Under the pieces are notes generated by a model, which ran no database searches, was not told the DNA's origin, and saw only the letters and a program-made list of their open reading frames with translations. Made by a program: the position numbers and the translations under genes. Positions 8,881 to 18,029 of a stretch of 64,000 bases of DNA are shown one piece after another. The DNA comes from Psychrobacter maritimus (GTDB taxonomy: Bacteria > Pseudomonadota > Gammaproteobacteria > Pseudomonadales > Moraxellaceae). The DNA is taken from positions 62,001 through 126,000 of the forward strand of contig NZ_CAJHAJ010000004.1 of the NCBI RefSeq assembly GCF_904846345.1. Reading direction: 5' to 3'. Within the stretch, counting starts at the first letter, position 1. Each line of letters begins with the position of its first letter.

Positions 8881-10485
8881 CTACATTTTATCTTTAAGCG
8901 CAGGATAATCCTCTGCAAGCGCCGCGTACCAGCTTTGATTGGCGCTCTCATTGCTACTGGACTCTAGTAATAAAGAGGCCAAATTAGCAAAGCTTGCATG
9001 GGCGGTATGTCCGCCATCGGCTTGGGTGTCGTCCTCGATAGCAAGGGTGACTTGTCCGCCGGTCATTGCCAAATAAACTTCAGCTAAAATCTCTGAGTCA
9101 AGTAATGCCCCGTGGAAAGTACGGTCTTGCTTACCGACATCTAGGCGGCGCACGAGGGCATCTAGAGTGTTTTTTTGCCCCGGATATTGCTGCTTGGCCA
9201 TCACCAGCGAGTCGGTCACTTGGACGCGCTCTGCAAAGTCATGCATGCCAACTTTGGCGAACTCCATATTTAAGAAGTTCATATCAAAGGTGGCGTTATG
9301 AGCGATGATTTCGGCACCGTCCATAAAGTCATACAGCGCCTGAGCGACTTGATCAAAGGTTGGTTTATCGGTTAAAAACGCCTCAGAGATACCATGAATG
9401 CGGATAACTTCTTCATCCATACCGCGCTGCGGGTTGATATAGACGTGGAGCTTTTCACCGGTAAATTTACGCCCGACCATCTCTACAATACCGACTTCAA
9501 TAATACGGTCACCCTTCATTGGGTCAAGACCTGTGGTCTCGGTATCCATAATAAGCTGGCGGTCAGATTCATGACGATGGATGGGCTTTGGCAGCAGCGG
9601 TATAAAATACGGGTTGGCACGGCTAGTATCACCATCAAATTTTGGCGTATCGGCTTCGCTACTGGTCTCTATATCAGCTGTTATGTCAGTTGCTATAGCT
9701 GCTATTTGGTTATTTGTGCTGGTGTCTGGCATCACTGTATCGCTTATTGGTTTGGTAGCATGGTGCTCATTGCTATTTTCTGCAGCTAAAGCATCTGTAG
9801 TTATCATCGTATCATGATGGTTTTGACTGTCTAATAACTCTGCATCAAGCTCATCATCCATCATATCAAAACCTAATGGATCAAATTTTAGCCAATCATC
9901 GCTAGCGTTCTGGGTATTATCGGTCACTATTTGCTCTTTTTTTTTAGCAGTCTCTTGCGAGTTGATTAGGGCAGCACTTTCACTGTTAGAGGTCACGCCT
10001 AAATTTGCTAGCTCATCCGCTTTTTCGTTGCCCGCGTGTCCGGCGTGACCCTTAACCCAATGCCAATCAACATCACGCTGCTGGCAGAGCTCATCTAGTC
10101 GCTGCCAAAGGTCTTGGTTGGCGACGGGCTTTTTACTTGCCGTTTTCCAACCTCTTTTTTTCCAACCCTCAATCCATTCGGTAATGCCTTTTTTGACATA
10201 GCTTGAGTCTGTCCAAATCTCAAGGTTGTGCTCATGCGGACTGTGGGTCAGTGCTTGTATCGCGCCCATCAGCTCCATGCGATTATTGGTCGTTTCTTTA
10301 TCACCACCATATAAATCCTGCGTACAACCATCGCTAAATATCAGGTGCGCGCCCCAGCCGCCAGCACCCGGATTGCCTTTACAAGCACCATCGGTATAAG
10401 CAACTGTCGTATTGGGTTTTGCGGCCAACGGATTTATGGCGTTATTAATATTAAATGACTGCGCTGAAGTAGAAGTGTCTGACAT
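8881..10485 (-). CDS. rnhA-dnaQ: Fused ribonuclease HI - DNA polymerase III epsilon (proofreading exonuclease)
   Basis: One 534-residue chain carries two enzymes. Residues ~25-165 are RNase HI, with Asp32 (YTDGACKG), Glu71 (NNRMEL), Asp93 (TDSSYV) and the [15 protein letters not shown] segment. An acidic Asn/Thr-rich linker spans ~165-305. Residues ~309-480 are the DnaQ/epsilon DEDD exonuclease with [17 protein letters not shown] and FHGALLDSE. It should remove RNA from RNA-DNA hybrids and proofread for DNA polymerase III. I place the start at ATG 10485; an open extension to 10623 lacks RNase H sequence and is probably untranslated. In E. coli rnhA and dnaQ are adjacent, divergent genes. Confidence 0.95.
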   Translation of the reverse strand: MSDTSTSAQSFNINNAINPLAAKPNTTVAYTDGACKGNPGAGGWGAHLIFSDGCTQDLYGGDKETTNNRMELMGAIQALTHSPHEHNLEIWTDSSYVKKGITEWIEGWKKRGWKTASKKPVANQDLWQRLDELCQQRDVDWHWVKGHAGHAGNEKADELANLGVTSNSESAALINSQETAKKKEQIVTDNTQNASDDWLKFDPLGFDMMDDELDAELLDSQNHHDTMITTDALAAENSNEHHATKPISDTVMPDTSTNNQIAAIATDITADIETSSEADTPKFDGDTSRANPYFIPLLPKPIHRHESDRQLIMDTETTGLDPMKGDRIIEVGIVEMVGRKFTGEKLHVYINPQRGMDEEVIRIHGISEAFLTDKPTFDQVAQALYDFMDGAEIIAHNATFDMNFLNMEFAKVGMHDFAERVQVTDSLVMAKQQYPGQKNTLDALVRRLDVGKQDRTFHGALLDSEILAEVYLAMTGGQVTLAIEDDTQADGGHTAHASFANLASLLLESSSNESANQSWYAALAEDYPALKDKM

Positions 10486-10792
10486 AAAAGCGTATTGACC
10501 TAATAAATGGTAAACGTGGAGCAGGGCGGTTTCGGTAGTGCTATTTTTACACCAGCTAGCACGATATATTTTAGGTTTGAGTATAGCAAATCTATCCCAG
10601 CTATGGGCAGCTGGCATGCACAAAATCGTAAAAGCACAGATGATAGTAGTGATGATAATAATAACGCGGTGGTTTTCTGTTAAAATGGCTGCGATTGTAG
10701 TGCGATGGCACGATTTGATTGTTTTCTTTTGATTATTTTTAACAGTTAGACGCTCAATATCAGCTTTTTATATGCAAATGCAGGATAACCCT

Positions 10793-11353
10793 ATGATGTC
10801 CGTACGCCCAAACGTTTTTTATAAAAAATGGCCGCCCTTGATGGTCGCTATCACAGTCAGTAGCGCACTGTTTTTAAGTGCTTGCAATGATAGCAATACG
10901 CCAGCTGATACTAAACAGATGCAGACGGCAGCGGATTTATCCATATTTGAAGGCTGCTATACCGTCAGTCATGACGAGCCTGCACAGATAAAAGTCAGCC
11001 AACAGGGCGGCGCGTGGGTGATGCAGATGAAAGAGCCGGCAAGCGCTAAGCGCGTTTGGGATGATGCTGAGCCGTTAGAGGTGATTGCAAATAGCGACAT
11101 ACCCACGTATTTCTCTATTGACCCTGACAATGTCGATGCGGTCATTGGGCGTCCAGACAGAGTGTTGGTACTGGCGCATGTGAAGCCTGTCTATGCCAAT
11201 ATCGATCCGCTACTTGATAGTGAGTATTTATCCTACATTTATCGCGGTGCCAATACCATTTACCGTGTCGAGTGTGACGAGGTCAATACGGATATTTTAG
11301 CCAATCCTCATTCAAACATTGTGATTGATAATGTGAATGAGAGCAGCCAGTAA
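10793..11353 (+). CDS. Putative lipoprotein of unknown function
   Basis: The protein has 186 residues from the ATG at 10793, which is preceded by AGGATA at a good distance; an in-frame ATG lies upstream at 10772. A short signal peptide with a double Lys ends in the lipobox LSAC, with Cys31. The mature part contains two further Cys residues (FEGCYTVS and RVECDEV) that could form a disulfide. I do not recognise the family. It is divergent from rnhA-dnaQ and followed ~120 bp later by a small membrane protein. Confidence 0.75.
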   Translation: MMSVRPNVFYKKWPPLMVAITVSSALFLSACNDSNTPADTKQMQTAADLSIFEGCYTVSHDEPAQIKVSQQGGAWVMQMKEPASAKRVWDDAEPLEVIANSDIPTYFSIDPDNVDAVIGRPDRVLVLAHVKPVYANIDPLLDSEYLSYIYRGANTIYRVECDEVNTDILANPHSNIVIDNVNESSQ

Positions 11354-11474
11354 AACTATAGACAACCCTTTATATAAATAGCTCATTATCGGGTATGATA
11401 ATAAGCGAACATAGCTATTTATAAACCATTAAAGCTTTCTGTAATCAACAAATACGTCATTAGAGTCAGGCAAT

Positions 11475-11780
11475 ATGAATTTTTTTAGTTATGTGGTGTT
11501 AGGCGGATTTTCTTATGCGGCGGGTTGGGCAGTCAGAACCTATATTCTAGATAAACAGCCAAAACCTGAGCAGCCTTATAACCTTAAGCATCCAGCAATC
11601 TTAGCCTATCTTGGCGGATTTTTTATTATTATGCTGATTATTTCATGGCTTATCGGTCGCTATTTGCTTGGACACGTTGCCGTTGACTTGCCTTTTATTA
11701 TTGTGAATAGCTTGGTTGCTACCTTTGTGTATTCATTTGGTCTGAATCCAGAAAAAGCCAATTATGAAGTGCCAGATTAA
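11475..11780 (+). CDS. Small inner-membrane protein, unknown
   Basis: A 101-residue protein with an N-terminal hydrophobic stretch (residues 4-20) and two clear membrane helices (about 43-64 and 70-90). I do not recognise the family. It may be cotranscribed with the preceding lipoprotein gene. A strong hairpin terminator follows at 11809-11853. Confidence 0.65.
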   Translation: MNFFSYVVLGGFSYAAGWAVRTYILDKQPKPEQPYNLKHPAILAYLGGFFIIMLIISWLIGRYLLGHVAVDLPFIIVNSLVATFVYSFGLNPEKANYEVPD

Positions 11781-11808
11781 CCCGTATAGATAAATTGCTA
11801 GCGGTTAA

Positions 11809-11853
11809 TAAAAAGCCAAGGCTGATAAATGGATTATCGGTCGTGGCTTTTTC
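11809..11853. terminator. Bidirectional Rho-independent terminator
   Basis: AAAAAGCCA pairs with TGGCTTTTT, with further inner pairing CTGATAA / TTATCGG. T-runs occur on both strands. It separates the convergent genes ending at 11780 and 11889. Confidence 0.8.
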
Positions 11854-11888
11854 TCATTTATCTTTTCAATAGCATAGCTTGTCAGCAG

Positions 11889-12299
11889 TTAATTCTTTTT
11901 CTTTAAGTTGGTGGCAGTTTTAACCGCTGTTTGGCTTTGCTTCCACGTTTGATATTTCTGTAAATCCTTTTCGATAAGTTTTAAGCAAAAGGTGAGTACC
12001 AGCGCATCGTCGATATGCCCGATAAAAGGGATAAAATCTGGGATAATATCAATCGGGTTGAGAGTATAAAGCAGCCCGACGACGCCCGCTGAAATGGTTT
12101 TGTAGGGAATATCGCGATAATTGCCTTTGTAATAATCTTTAATCAAGCTCATAAATAGCATCAAATCTTTGGCAAAACGCTCAAGATGGCTGCTATCTTT
12201 TAGCTTTTCTTGCAGTTTTTCTTCCTCATGAATGAGGTACTCTAAATCGGCATCTAAGATGTCATCTTTTTCCTGCTTATCAGTCGCTTTGTCAGCCAT
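11889..12299 (-). CDS. YkvA/DUF1232 family membrane protein
   Basis: A 136-residue protein whose centre carries the DUF1232 (YkvA) segment: GVVGLLYTLNPIDIIPDFI followed by GHIDDALVL, a short hydrophobic hairpin with the conserved NPIDIIPDF motif. The N-terminal third is highly charged and helical. The family is widespread and of unknown function. AAGGATAA precedes the start on the minus strand. Confidence 0.85.
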   Translation of the reverse strand: MADKATDKQEKDDILDADLEYLIHEEEKLQEKLKDSSHLERFAKDLMLFMSLIKDYYKGNYRDIPYKTISAGVVGLLYTLNPIDIIPDFIPFIGHIDDALVLTFCLKLIEKDLQKYQTWKQSQTAVKTATNLKKKN

Positions 12300-12582
12300 T
12301 ATTATTATCCTTATTTAAGCGCAATTGATGTCTTTATGTGATGTCTTCATACTACAACAAAGTCGTGGCATGCGCCAATATTGCGTATTATTGATAGGCT
12401 TAATTGGGTTAGTTTTTTAGTGTATAAGTAGCGAAAAAGTAAATATGGGCAAGGGTTAGGCAACTATTTTCACTTGCAAACCGTTTACAATACGCAGCTG
12501 TGATGTCTAAGCAAATAGATTGCAAAGATAAAGATGATTCAAAAGTAGATTAAAATAAAAAACGATAAGGTAGCAGCGAGCG

Positions 12583-13866
12583 ATGGTTTCCAAGAGTCAG
12601 TTATTAAAAAATGCTAAAAGTAAAGATGCTCATACAGCGAATGACACGACGTCTGGCTTGAATCGTCGCCAGTTTTTACGTCAAGTCGGTATCAGTGCCG
12701 GGGCAGGATTATTAGTAACCCAAAGCATCACTCAGGCGCTGGCTGCAAACGCTATCCAACAAGATGCCGGTACGCAGCTTACTAAAGACGACTTACCAAC
12801 GGCATTGATGAATGAGAGCCTGACATCACAAGAAGCAGCGCCCGAAATATTGCAATCGAATACCCGCTGTATTACGCCAAGTATAGAGACGCGGCTTTTT
12901 GCCAGCTCCAACGTTGGTGGTAGTGATGAGCGTAATGAATTGGCACTAGATCGTTTGGCTTGCGCGGGCTTTAAAGTGGATAATCCTGCGATTACCAAAC
13001 GGCAGTATTTGCGCTTTGCAGGTACGGATTCGCAGCGCGCGAGTGATTTGCAAAACATCGCTACGGGTGCGATCGCAGCACCGAAACTGCTACTTGGTGT
13101 ACGCGGTGGCTATGGTGCTGTGCGTTTATTGCCGATGGTGGATTGGTCGACGCTTGGTCGTATTATGAAGGAGCGTGGCACGATACTGGCGGGCTTTAGT
13201 GATGTGACCGCGATTCAGTGTGCGCTACTGGCAAAAGGAGGCATGAGCTCGCTTGCTGCCCCGATGCTTTATAGTGAGTTTGGCAAAACCAAACCCGACC
13301 AAGTCAGCTGTCGACAATTTGCGGAAGCATTAACCAATCCAAATCTGACTATTAATATACCAGATGCGTCTTTAACCAGCCCAAATTTACCGAGTATCTT
13401 GGCAAGCTCTGAGCCAAAAACGATAACGGGCACTATGTGGGGTGGCAATCTAAGCGTGGTGTCAGCGCTGGCAGGCAGTGAGTATTTGCCACGGATCACT
13501 GGCGGTATCGTATTTTTAGAAGATGTCGGCGAGCAAGCCTATCGTATTGAGCGCATGCTATATGATTTGTATTTGGCAGGGGTGTTTAAGAATCAGCAAG
13601 CGATTGTATTTGGCGCGTTATCAAGTAGCGGTGAGGACAGTTATGACAAGCGTTATGATGTCGCTACTGTAATTCGTCAATTGCATAAGCTGACAGGATT
13701 GCCGATTTATAGTGGTATGCGCTTTGGTCATATTGGACAAAAACACAGTTTTCCATTAGGTGCGACGTGTCAGATTAGCACCAATAACTTCGGTGGCTAT
13801 CAGTTAGCATTTAGTGGTTATCCAACGATTAAAGCAGATGCCATTCATGTCGAAGGCTTGTGGTAA
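12583..13866 (+). CDS. LD-carboxypeptidase (peptidase S66) with Tat signal
   Basis: The 427 residues begin with a twin-arginine signal (NRRQFLRQ at 27-34, then a hydrophobic stretch to about residue 55), so the enzyme should be exported to the periplasm. The rest matches LdcA, which cleaves the terminal D-Ala from muropeptide tetrapeptides during murein recycling: GVRGGYGAVRLLP, the nucleophile Ser206 in AGFSDVTAIQ, Glu313 in LEDVGEQ and His383 in FGHIGQ. E. coli LdcA is ~300 residues and cytoplasmic, so an exported form is unusual. A ~50-residue spacer separates the signal from the catalytic domain. Confidence 0.9.
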   Translation: MVSKSQLLKNAKSKDAHTANDTTSGLNRRQFLRQVGISAGAGLLVTQSITQALAANAIQQDAGTQLTKDDLPTALMNESLTSQEAAPEILQSNTRCITPSIETRLFASSNVGGSDERNELALDRLACAGFKVDNPAITKRQYLRFAGTDSQRASDLQNIATGAIAAPKLLLGVRGGYGAVRLLPMVDWSTLGRIMKERGTILAGFSDVTAIQCALLAKGGMSSLAAPMLYSEFGKTKPDQVSCRQFAEALTNPNLTINIPDASLTSPNLPSILASSEPKTITGTMWGGNLSVVSALAGSEYLPRITGGIVFLEDVGEQAYRIERMLYDLYLAGVFKNQQAIVFGALSSSGEDSYDKRYDVATVIRQLHKLTGLPIYSGMRFGHIGQKHSFPLGATCQISTNNFGGYQLAFSGYPTIKADAIHVEGLW

Positions 13867-13932
13867 TCCGTTTAGCTATCAGAAAAACCTCATAAGAAAT
13901 AGCAATAAAATATAAGCTAAGTCTTAAAAGTT

Positions 13933-14955
13933 CTAAATCGCCAAGCGTGAAAATTTATCCTGATATTCTTTTGGCGTCAGCTCAGTAGCTCGTTTAAATA
14001 ACCGAGTAAATGATGAAATATCATCGTAGCCGACTTGCTCCGCTAGTGATTTAATCGTCACATCTCCTAATTCTAACAAACGCTTTGCCTGCTCAATTCT
14101 CACCGCTTGAATATACTCAATCGGCCGCATAGCAACGCAGGATTGAAAGCGTCTATTTAAGGTGCGCGGGGTGATATTCACCATAGCAGCCAAATTGCTC
14201 ACCTGCATAGCTTGCCTAAAATTCTCTTCGATAAATTCTTGTACCTGCTTAACCAGCTGATCTGAATGTGGTTTATGCAACGTCACATTGGTATAGCTGT
14301 TTTGATTGCCTCTTTTACTATCAATAATCTGGGTTTTTGCCACTTGGGTAGAAATCTCGCGCCCGCAATAACGCTCGATTAATAACAATCCCAAATCATA
14401 AAAGGCGCTTCCACCTGCTGCACAGAATATATTGCCAGATTGGTCTTTTGACTGGCTTTTTGAGTGAGTGACAAATTGGTTTTCTTGTAAATCAACCAAT
14501 GGAAAATCTGTCTTAAACTTACTGGCATAGCCCCAATGAGTGGTCGCTACTTTGCCATCGAGCAAGCCTGCTTTTGCTAAAAAGAACGCGCCGCTACAAT
14601 TACTAGCGATATCCGCTTTGGTATTCGCCAGTCGCTTGATGTGTGGAATTAAATCGCTATTTTGACTCAATACTTTATCGATTGAATCGCCAATCGTTGG
14701 GATTAATAGTAAGTCGCACTCTGTGACTTCCTGAATATCGCAATGCGCTCGCATGATTAAGCGGTTGCTGCATCTAATATCTACACCGCCCAGACTGGCA
14801 ATCTGCACATTAAATCTAGGCTCTACTTCCTCATCCAAAAATCGCTGCCAGCTGACGCCAGTAAATGAAAATAAATCTAACGCTCCTGTCAAAGCGCTGC
14901 CAAGTACGCCATCGAAGCCGACAATGATGACTTTAAAAGGTTTGAAGTAGGGCAT
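13933..14955 (-). CDS. GlxA-type transcriptional regulator (DJ-1/PfpI domain + AraC HTH)
   Basis: The 340 residues have an N-terminal DJ-1/PfpI-like sensor domain (~1-190, with nucleophile-elbow-like SNCSGAFFLAKAG) and a C-terminal AraC/XylS DNA-binding domain (~235-335, with YDDISSFTRLFKRATELTPKE-type ending). Such regulators usually activate catabolic operons on binding a metabolite. It is divergent from the acyl-CoA dehydrogenase operon at 15157, which is the obvious target. AAAGGAAG precedes the start. A perfect inverted repeat lies at 15075-15088 between the two genes. Confidence 0.9.
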   Translation of the reverse strand: MPYFKPFKVIIVGFDGVLGSALTGALDLFSFTGVSWQRFLDEEVEPRFNVQIASLGGVDIRCSNRLIMRAHCDIQEVTECDLLLIPTIGDSIDKVLSQNSDLIPHIKRLANTKADIASNCSGAFFLAKAGLLDGKVATTHWGYASKFKTDFPLVDLQENQFVTHSKSQSKDQSGNIFCAAGGSAFYDLGLLLIERYCGREISTQVAKTQIIDSKRGNQNSYTNVTLHKPHSDQLVKQVQEFIEENFRQAMQVSNLAAMVNITPRTLNRRFQSCVAMRPIEYIQAVRIEQAKRLLELGDVTIKSLAEQVGYDDISSFTRLFKRATELTPKEYQDKFSRLAI

Positions 14956-15074
14956 AAGCGTTCGCTTCCTTTAAGTTTACGCAAATTTATAGCTGATATT
15001 CACCAGCTGCACGATACGTAATTTGAAATTCACTAACCATAGGCTAGAGGATATGTCTTATTTGACCATAATTA

Positions 15075-15088
15075 TGTCATAAATGACA
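15075..15088. promoter_or_regulatory. Candidate operator, TGTCAT-AA-ATGACA
   Basis: A perfect 6-bp inverted repeat with a 2-bp centre lies in the divergent promoter region between the GlxA-type regulator and the acyl-CoA dehydrogenase operon, 69 bp before the dehydrogenase start. The role is inferred from position only; AraC-type proteins often prefer direct repeats, so another regulator is possible. Confidence 0.4.
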
Positions 15089-15156
15089 ATACGGCAAGGC
15101 AATAAATTAGCTTAATATCAATGCATCACCAAATTTAATGAGTTAACGAGAATACT

Positions 15157-16962
15157 ATGGCAGCAGATACGCTTATCAATGACTTTGAGTTACCGTTCCA
15201 ATTATATGATGTATTGGGCACTGAACATTTAACCAAGCATCCGAAATTTGCAGAACACAGCCGCGAAACCTTTGATGCGGTATTAGACACCGCCAATAAA
15301 ATCGCGACCAATTTATTCTTGCCCCATAACCATGTGGCAGATAAAAACGAGCCACAATTCGATGGCCAAAAAGTCAGCATGATGGACGATGTCAAAGTCG
15401 CCTTTGATGCGTTTCGTGAGTCGGGCTTTATAGCGGGTCGTTATAGCTTTGACGATGGCGGCATGCAATTACCGGAAACCGTGATGACAGCCGTGGCAGG
15501 CTATTTTATGGCAGCCAACCCATCGACCACCGCTTATCCGTTTTTAACCACGGCGGCGATTAATGTTATCTCACATTTCGCCAGTGATGAGATTAAAAAT
15601 GCCTTTATGCCGCGCATGTTGACGGGTGAATTTACGGGCACCATGGCATTAACGGAACCGCATGCTGGTTCGTCGCTTGCCGATATCAAAACTACCGCCG
15701 TCAAACAAGACGACGGCAGCTATCGCGTCAAAGGCAGCAAGATTTATATCTCAGCGGGTGATCACGAATTGTCTGATAATATTGTGCATTTGGTCTTAGC
15801 CAAAGTGCCCGGCGGTCCTGGTGGTGTCAAAGGAATTTCTTTATTTGTCGTCCCAAAATATCGATTAAATGAAGATTTATCAGTCGGCGAGCGCAATGAT
15901 GTCCATTTAACCGGACTTATTCATAAGCTTGGCTATCGAGGTGCGACTTCTACCGCATTAAGCTTTGGCGATGCAGGTGAGTGCTATGGCTATCTGATTG
16001 GCGAAGAGCATTTTGGTCTGCGTTATATGTTTAAGATGATGAATGAAGCGCGCATCGCGGTTGGCTTTGGCGCAGCGATGATTGGCTATCGTGGTTATCA
16101 GTATTCGCTCGATTATGCCAAAGACAGGACGCAAGGCAGAATTGCACCAAATAATAAGCCTGAAGATGCGGCAACGGCGATTATTAATCATGGTGATGTC
16201 AAACGTATGTTGCTTGCGCAAAAAGCCTACAGCGAGGGCGGCATATCACTCTGTCTTTACGGTTCAAACCTGATTGACCGTATCAATACGTGTGAAGATG
16301 CAACACTAAAAGCTGAGCTATCAGAGTTATTGGATTTGCTGACGCCAGTGTTAAAAGCATGGCCCTCTGAATATGGTCCAAAGGCCAATGACTTGGGCAT
16401 TCAAGTATTGGGCGGCGCAGGCTATACACGTGAATATCAAGCCGAGCAATTTTGGCGTGACAATCGTCTTAATCCCATTCATGAAGGTACAAATGGTGTG
16501 CAAGCGTTAGATTTGTCATTTCGAAAGTTATGGCAAAACAAAGGTCTTGGTATTCAAATTCTCAAACGTGAAATCACTAAAGACTTAGAAAGTATCAGCA
16601 CATCAGAAACCGCCAAACTTGCCGGTAAATTGATGCCTTATATGGGTCATTTGCATGAAGTCTTGGTGCATCTAAGCAAAATTCTGCAAACAGAAAAAGC
16701 CATCACACTGACTGGTAATGCGCAGGCCTTGATGAATATTTTTGCCTCAATCGTGGTCAGTTGGATTTGGATTCGCCAAGCCAGCAAAGCTGAGCAATTG
16801 CTAAGCGAGACAACAGATATTGAAAAGCAGAATTTCTATCATGGCAAATTACAAGCAGCCAAATACTTTATCGATTGGGAATTGCCGTTAATCAAGCGCG
16901 ATATTGAGCTGTTAAATAACGACAATGCAGTATGTACCGATATGCAAGCAGAGTGGTTTTAA
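15157..16962 (+). CDS. Acyl-CoA dehydrogenase, long form (DmdC-like)
   Basis: This FAD flavoenzyme introduces a 2,3-double bond into an acyl-CoA. The 601 residues are longer than short-chain family members (~380 aa) and match the long class with an extra N-terminal segment and C-terminal domain, as in 3-methylmercaptopropionyl-CoA dehydrogenase DmdC. Visible are MALTEPHAGSSLADI (flavin/substrate loop), RIAVGFGAAMIGYRGYQ and the IQVLGGAGYTREYQAEQ segment near 420-440. The true acyl substrate is unknown. It heads an operon with an MDR reductase and two SDR genes and is divergent from the GlxA-type regulator. Confidence 0.92.
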   Translation: MAADTLINDFELPFQLYDVLGTEHLTKHPKFAEHSRETFDAVLDTANKIATNLFLPHNHVADKNEPQFDGQKVSMMDDVKVAFDAFRESGFIAGRYSFDDGGMQLPETVMTAVAGYFMAANPSTTAYPFLTTAAINVISHFASDEIKNAFMPRMLTGEFTGTMALTEPHAGSSLADIKTTAVKQDDGSYRVKGSKIYISAGDHELSDNIVHLVLAKVPGGPGGVKGISLFVVPKYRLNEDLSVGERNDVHLTGLIHKLGYRGATSTALSFGDAGECYGYLIGEEHFGLRYMFKMMNEARIAVGFGAAMIGYRGYQYSLDYAKDRTQGRIAPNNKPEDAATAIINHGDVKRMLLAQKAYSEGGISLCLYGSNLIDRINTCEDATLKAELSELLDLLTPVLKAWPSEYGPKANDLGIQVLGGAGYTREYQAEQFWRDNRLNPIHEGTNGVQALDLSFRKLWQNKGLGIQILKREITKDLESISTSETAKLAGKLMPYMGHLHEVLVHLSKILQTEKAITLTGNAQALMNIFASIVVSWIWIRQASKAEQLLSETTDIEKQNFYHGKLQAAKYFIDWELPLIKRDIELLNNDNAVCTDMQAEWF

Positions 16963-17018
16963 GGGATTTTGAATCATATTTTGTATTAATAATAAATACA
17001 ACTTTAAAGGAATAAATA

Positions 17019-18026
17019 ATGACAACAATCAATAAGCAGTGGCGCTTAAAAGAAAGACCTGTTGGCGCACCGAGTGCAGAGACGTGGGATTATACTGAGT
17101 CGGAACTACCGACTATTTCAGATGGTGAGTTACTGATAAAAATCGAATATATCTCGATGGATCCAGCGATGCGTGGCTGGTTAAACGATGCCAAATCTTA
17201 TATCGCACCGGTACAGATTGGCGAGGTAATGCGTGCAGGAACGGTGGGCAAGGTCATTGAAAGTAAACATGAAAAGTTTGCGGTCGGTGATTATGTTGTA
17301 GGTCATAACGGCGTGCAATCGTATGCGGTCAGCGATGGCATAGGACTACATAAAGTCGATCCAAAGCTTGCGCCATTGTCTTATTACTTAGGCGTGCTCG
17401 GTATGCCAGGTATGACCGGTTACTTTGGCCTGCTAAAAACAGGCGCGCCAAAAGCGGGCGAAACCGTCGTCGTTTCTGGTGCCGCTGGTGCAGTTGGTGG
17501 CTTGGTTGGGCAAATTGCCAAGCTCAAAGGCTGCCGCGTCGTCGGTATCGCAGGTGGTCCCGAGAAATGCAAATTCTTAGTCGATGAGCTGGGTTTTGAT
17601 GCGGCTATAGATTATAAAAATGAAAATGTCAAAAAGGGCTTAAAACAAGCGTGTCCAAATGGTGTCGATGTCTTCTTTGACAACGTCGGCGGCGATATTT
17701 TAAATGACGTCCTCACGCAAATTAATCTACATGCCCGTATCGTTATCTGCGGTGCGATTAGCCAATATAACAACACTACAGAAGTCAAAGGGCCATCAAA
17801 TTATTTGTCATTATTGGTCAATCGCGCCCGTATGGAAGGCATCGTCGTCTTTGATAATATCAAAGAATACCCGACGGCGATGCAAGACATCGCAGGCTGG
17901 ATTCAAGCGGGTGATATTAAAGTAAAAGACCATATCGTTGAAGGTATCGAGACTTTCCCTGATACCTTGATGATGCTATTTAAAGGTGAAAATTTCGGCA
18001 AGCTGGTACTTAAGGTAGAGGGATAA
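17019..18026 (+). CDS. NADP-dependent MDR oxidoreductase (CurA/YncB-type)
   Basis: This medium-chain zinc-independent reductase of 335 residues has an N-terminal GroES-like domain (SMDPAMRGWL) and a Rossmann domain with VVSGAAGAVGGLVGQIA. Length and the MDPAMRGWL motif match the leukotriene B4 dehydrogenase/CurA group, which reduces the C=C bond of enones using NADPH. AAAGGA precedes the start 56 bp after the acyl-CoA dehydrogenase stop, and the next gene begins 3 bp after its own stop, so it is cotranscribed with both. Confidence 0.92.
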   Translation: MTTINKQWRLKERPVGAPSAETWDYTESELPTISDGELLIKIEYISMDPAMRGWLNDAKSYIAPVQIGEVMRAGTVGKVIESKHEKFAVGDYVVGHNGVQSYAVSDGIGLHKVDPKLAPLSYYLGVLGMPGMTGYFGLLKTGAPKAGETVVVSGAAGAVGGLVGQIAKLKGCRVVGIAGGPEKCKFLVDELGFDAAIDYKNENVKKGLKQACPNGVDVFFDNVGGDILNDVLTQINLHARIVICGAISQYNNTTEVKGPSNYLSLLVNRARMEGIVVFDNIKEYPTAMQDIAGWIQAGDIKVKDHIVEGIETFPDTLMMLFKGENFGKLVLKVEG

Positions 18027-18029
18027 ATC

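Noticed and set aside
10486..10623. N-terminal extension of the rnhA-dnaQ frame
   Set aside because: The extra 46 residues show no RNase H similarity, while ATG 10485 gives a normal N-terminus. It is treated as untranslated.
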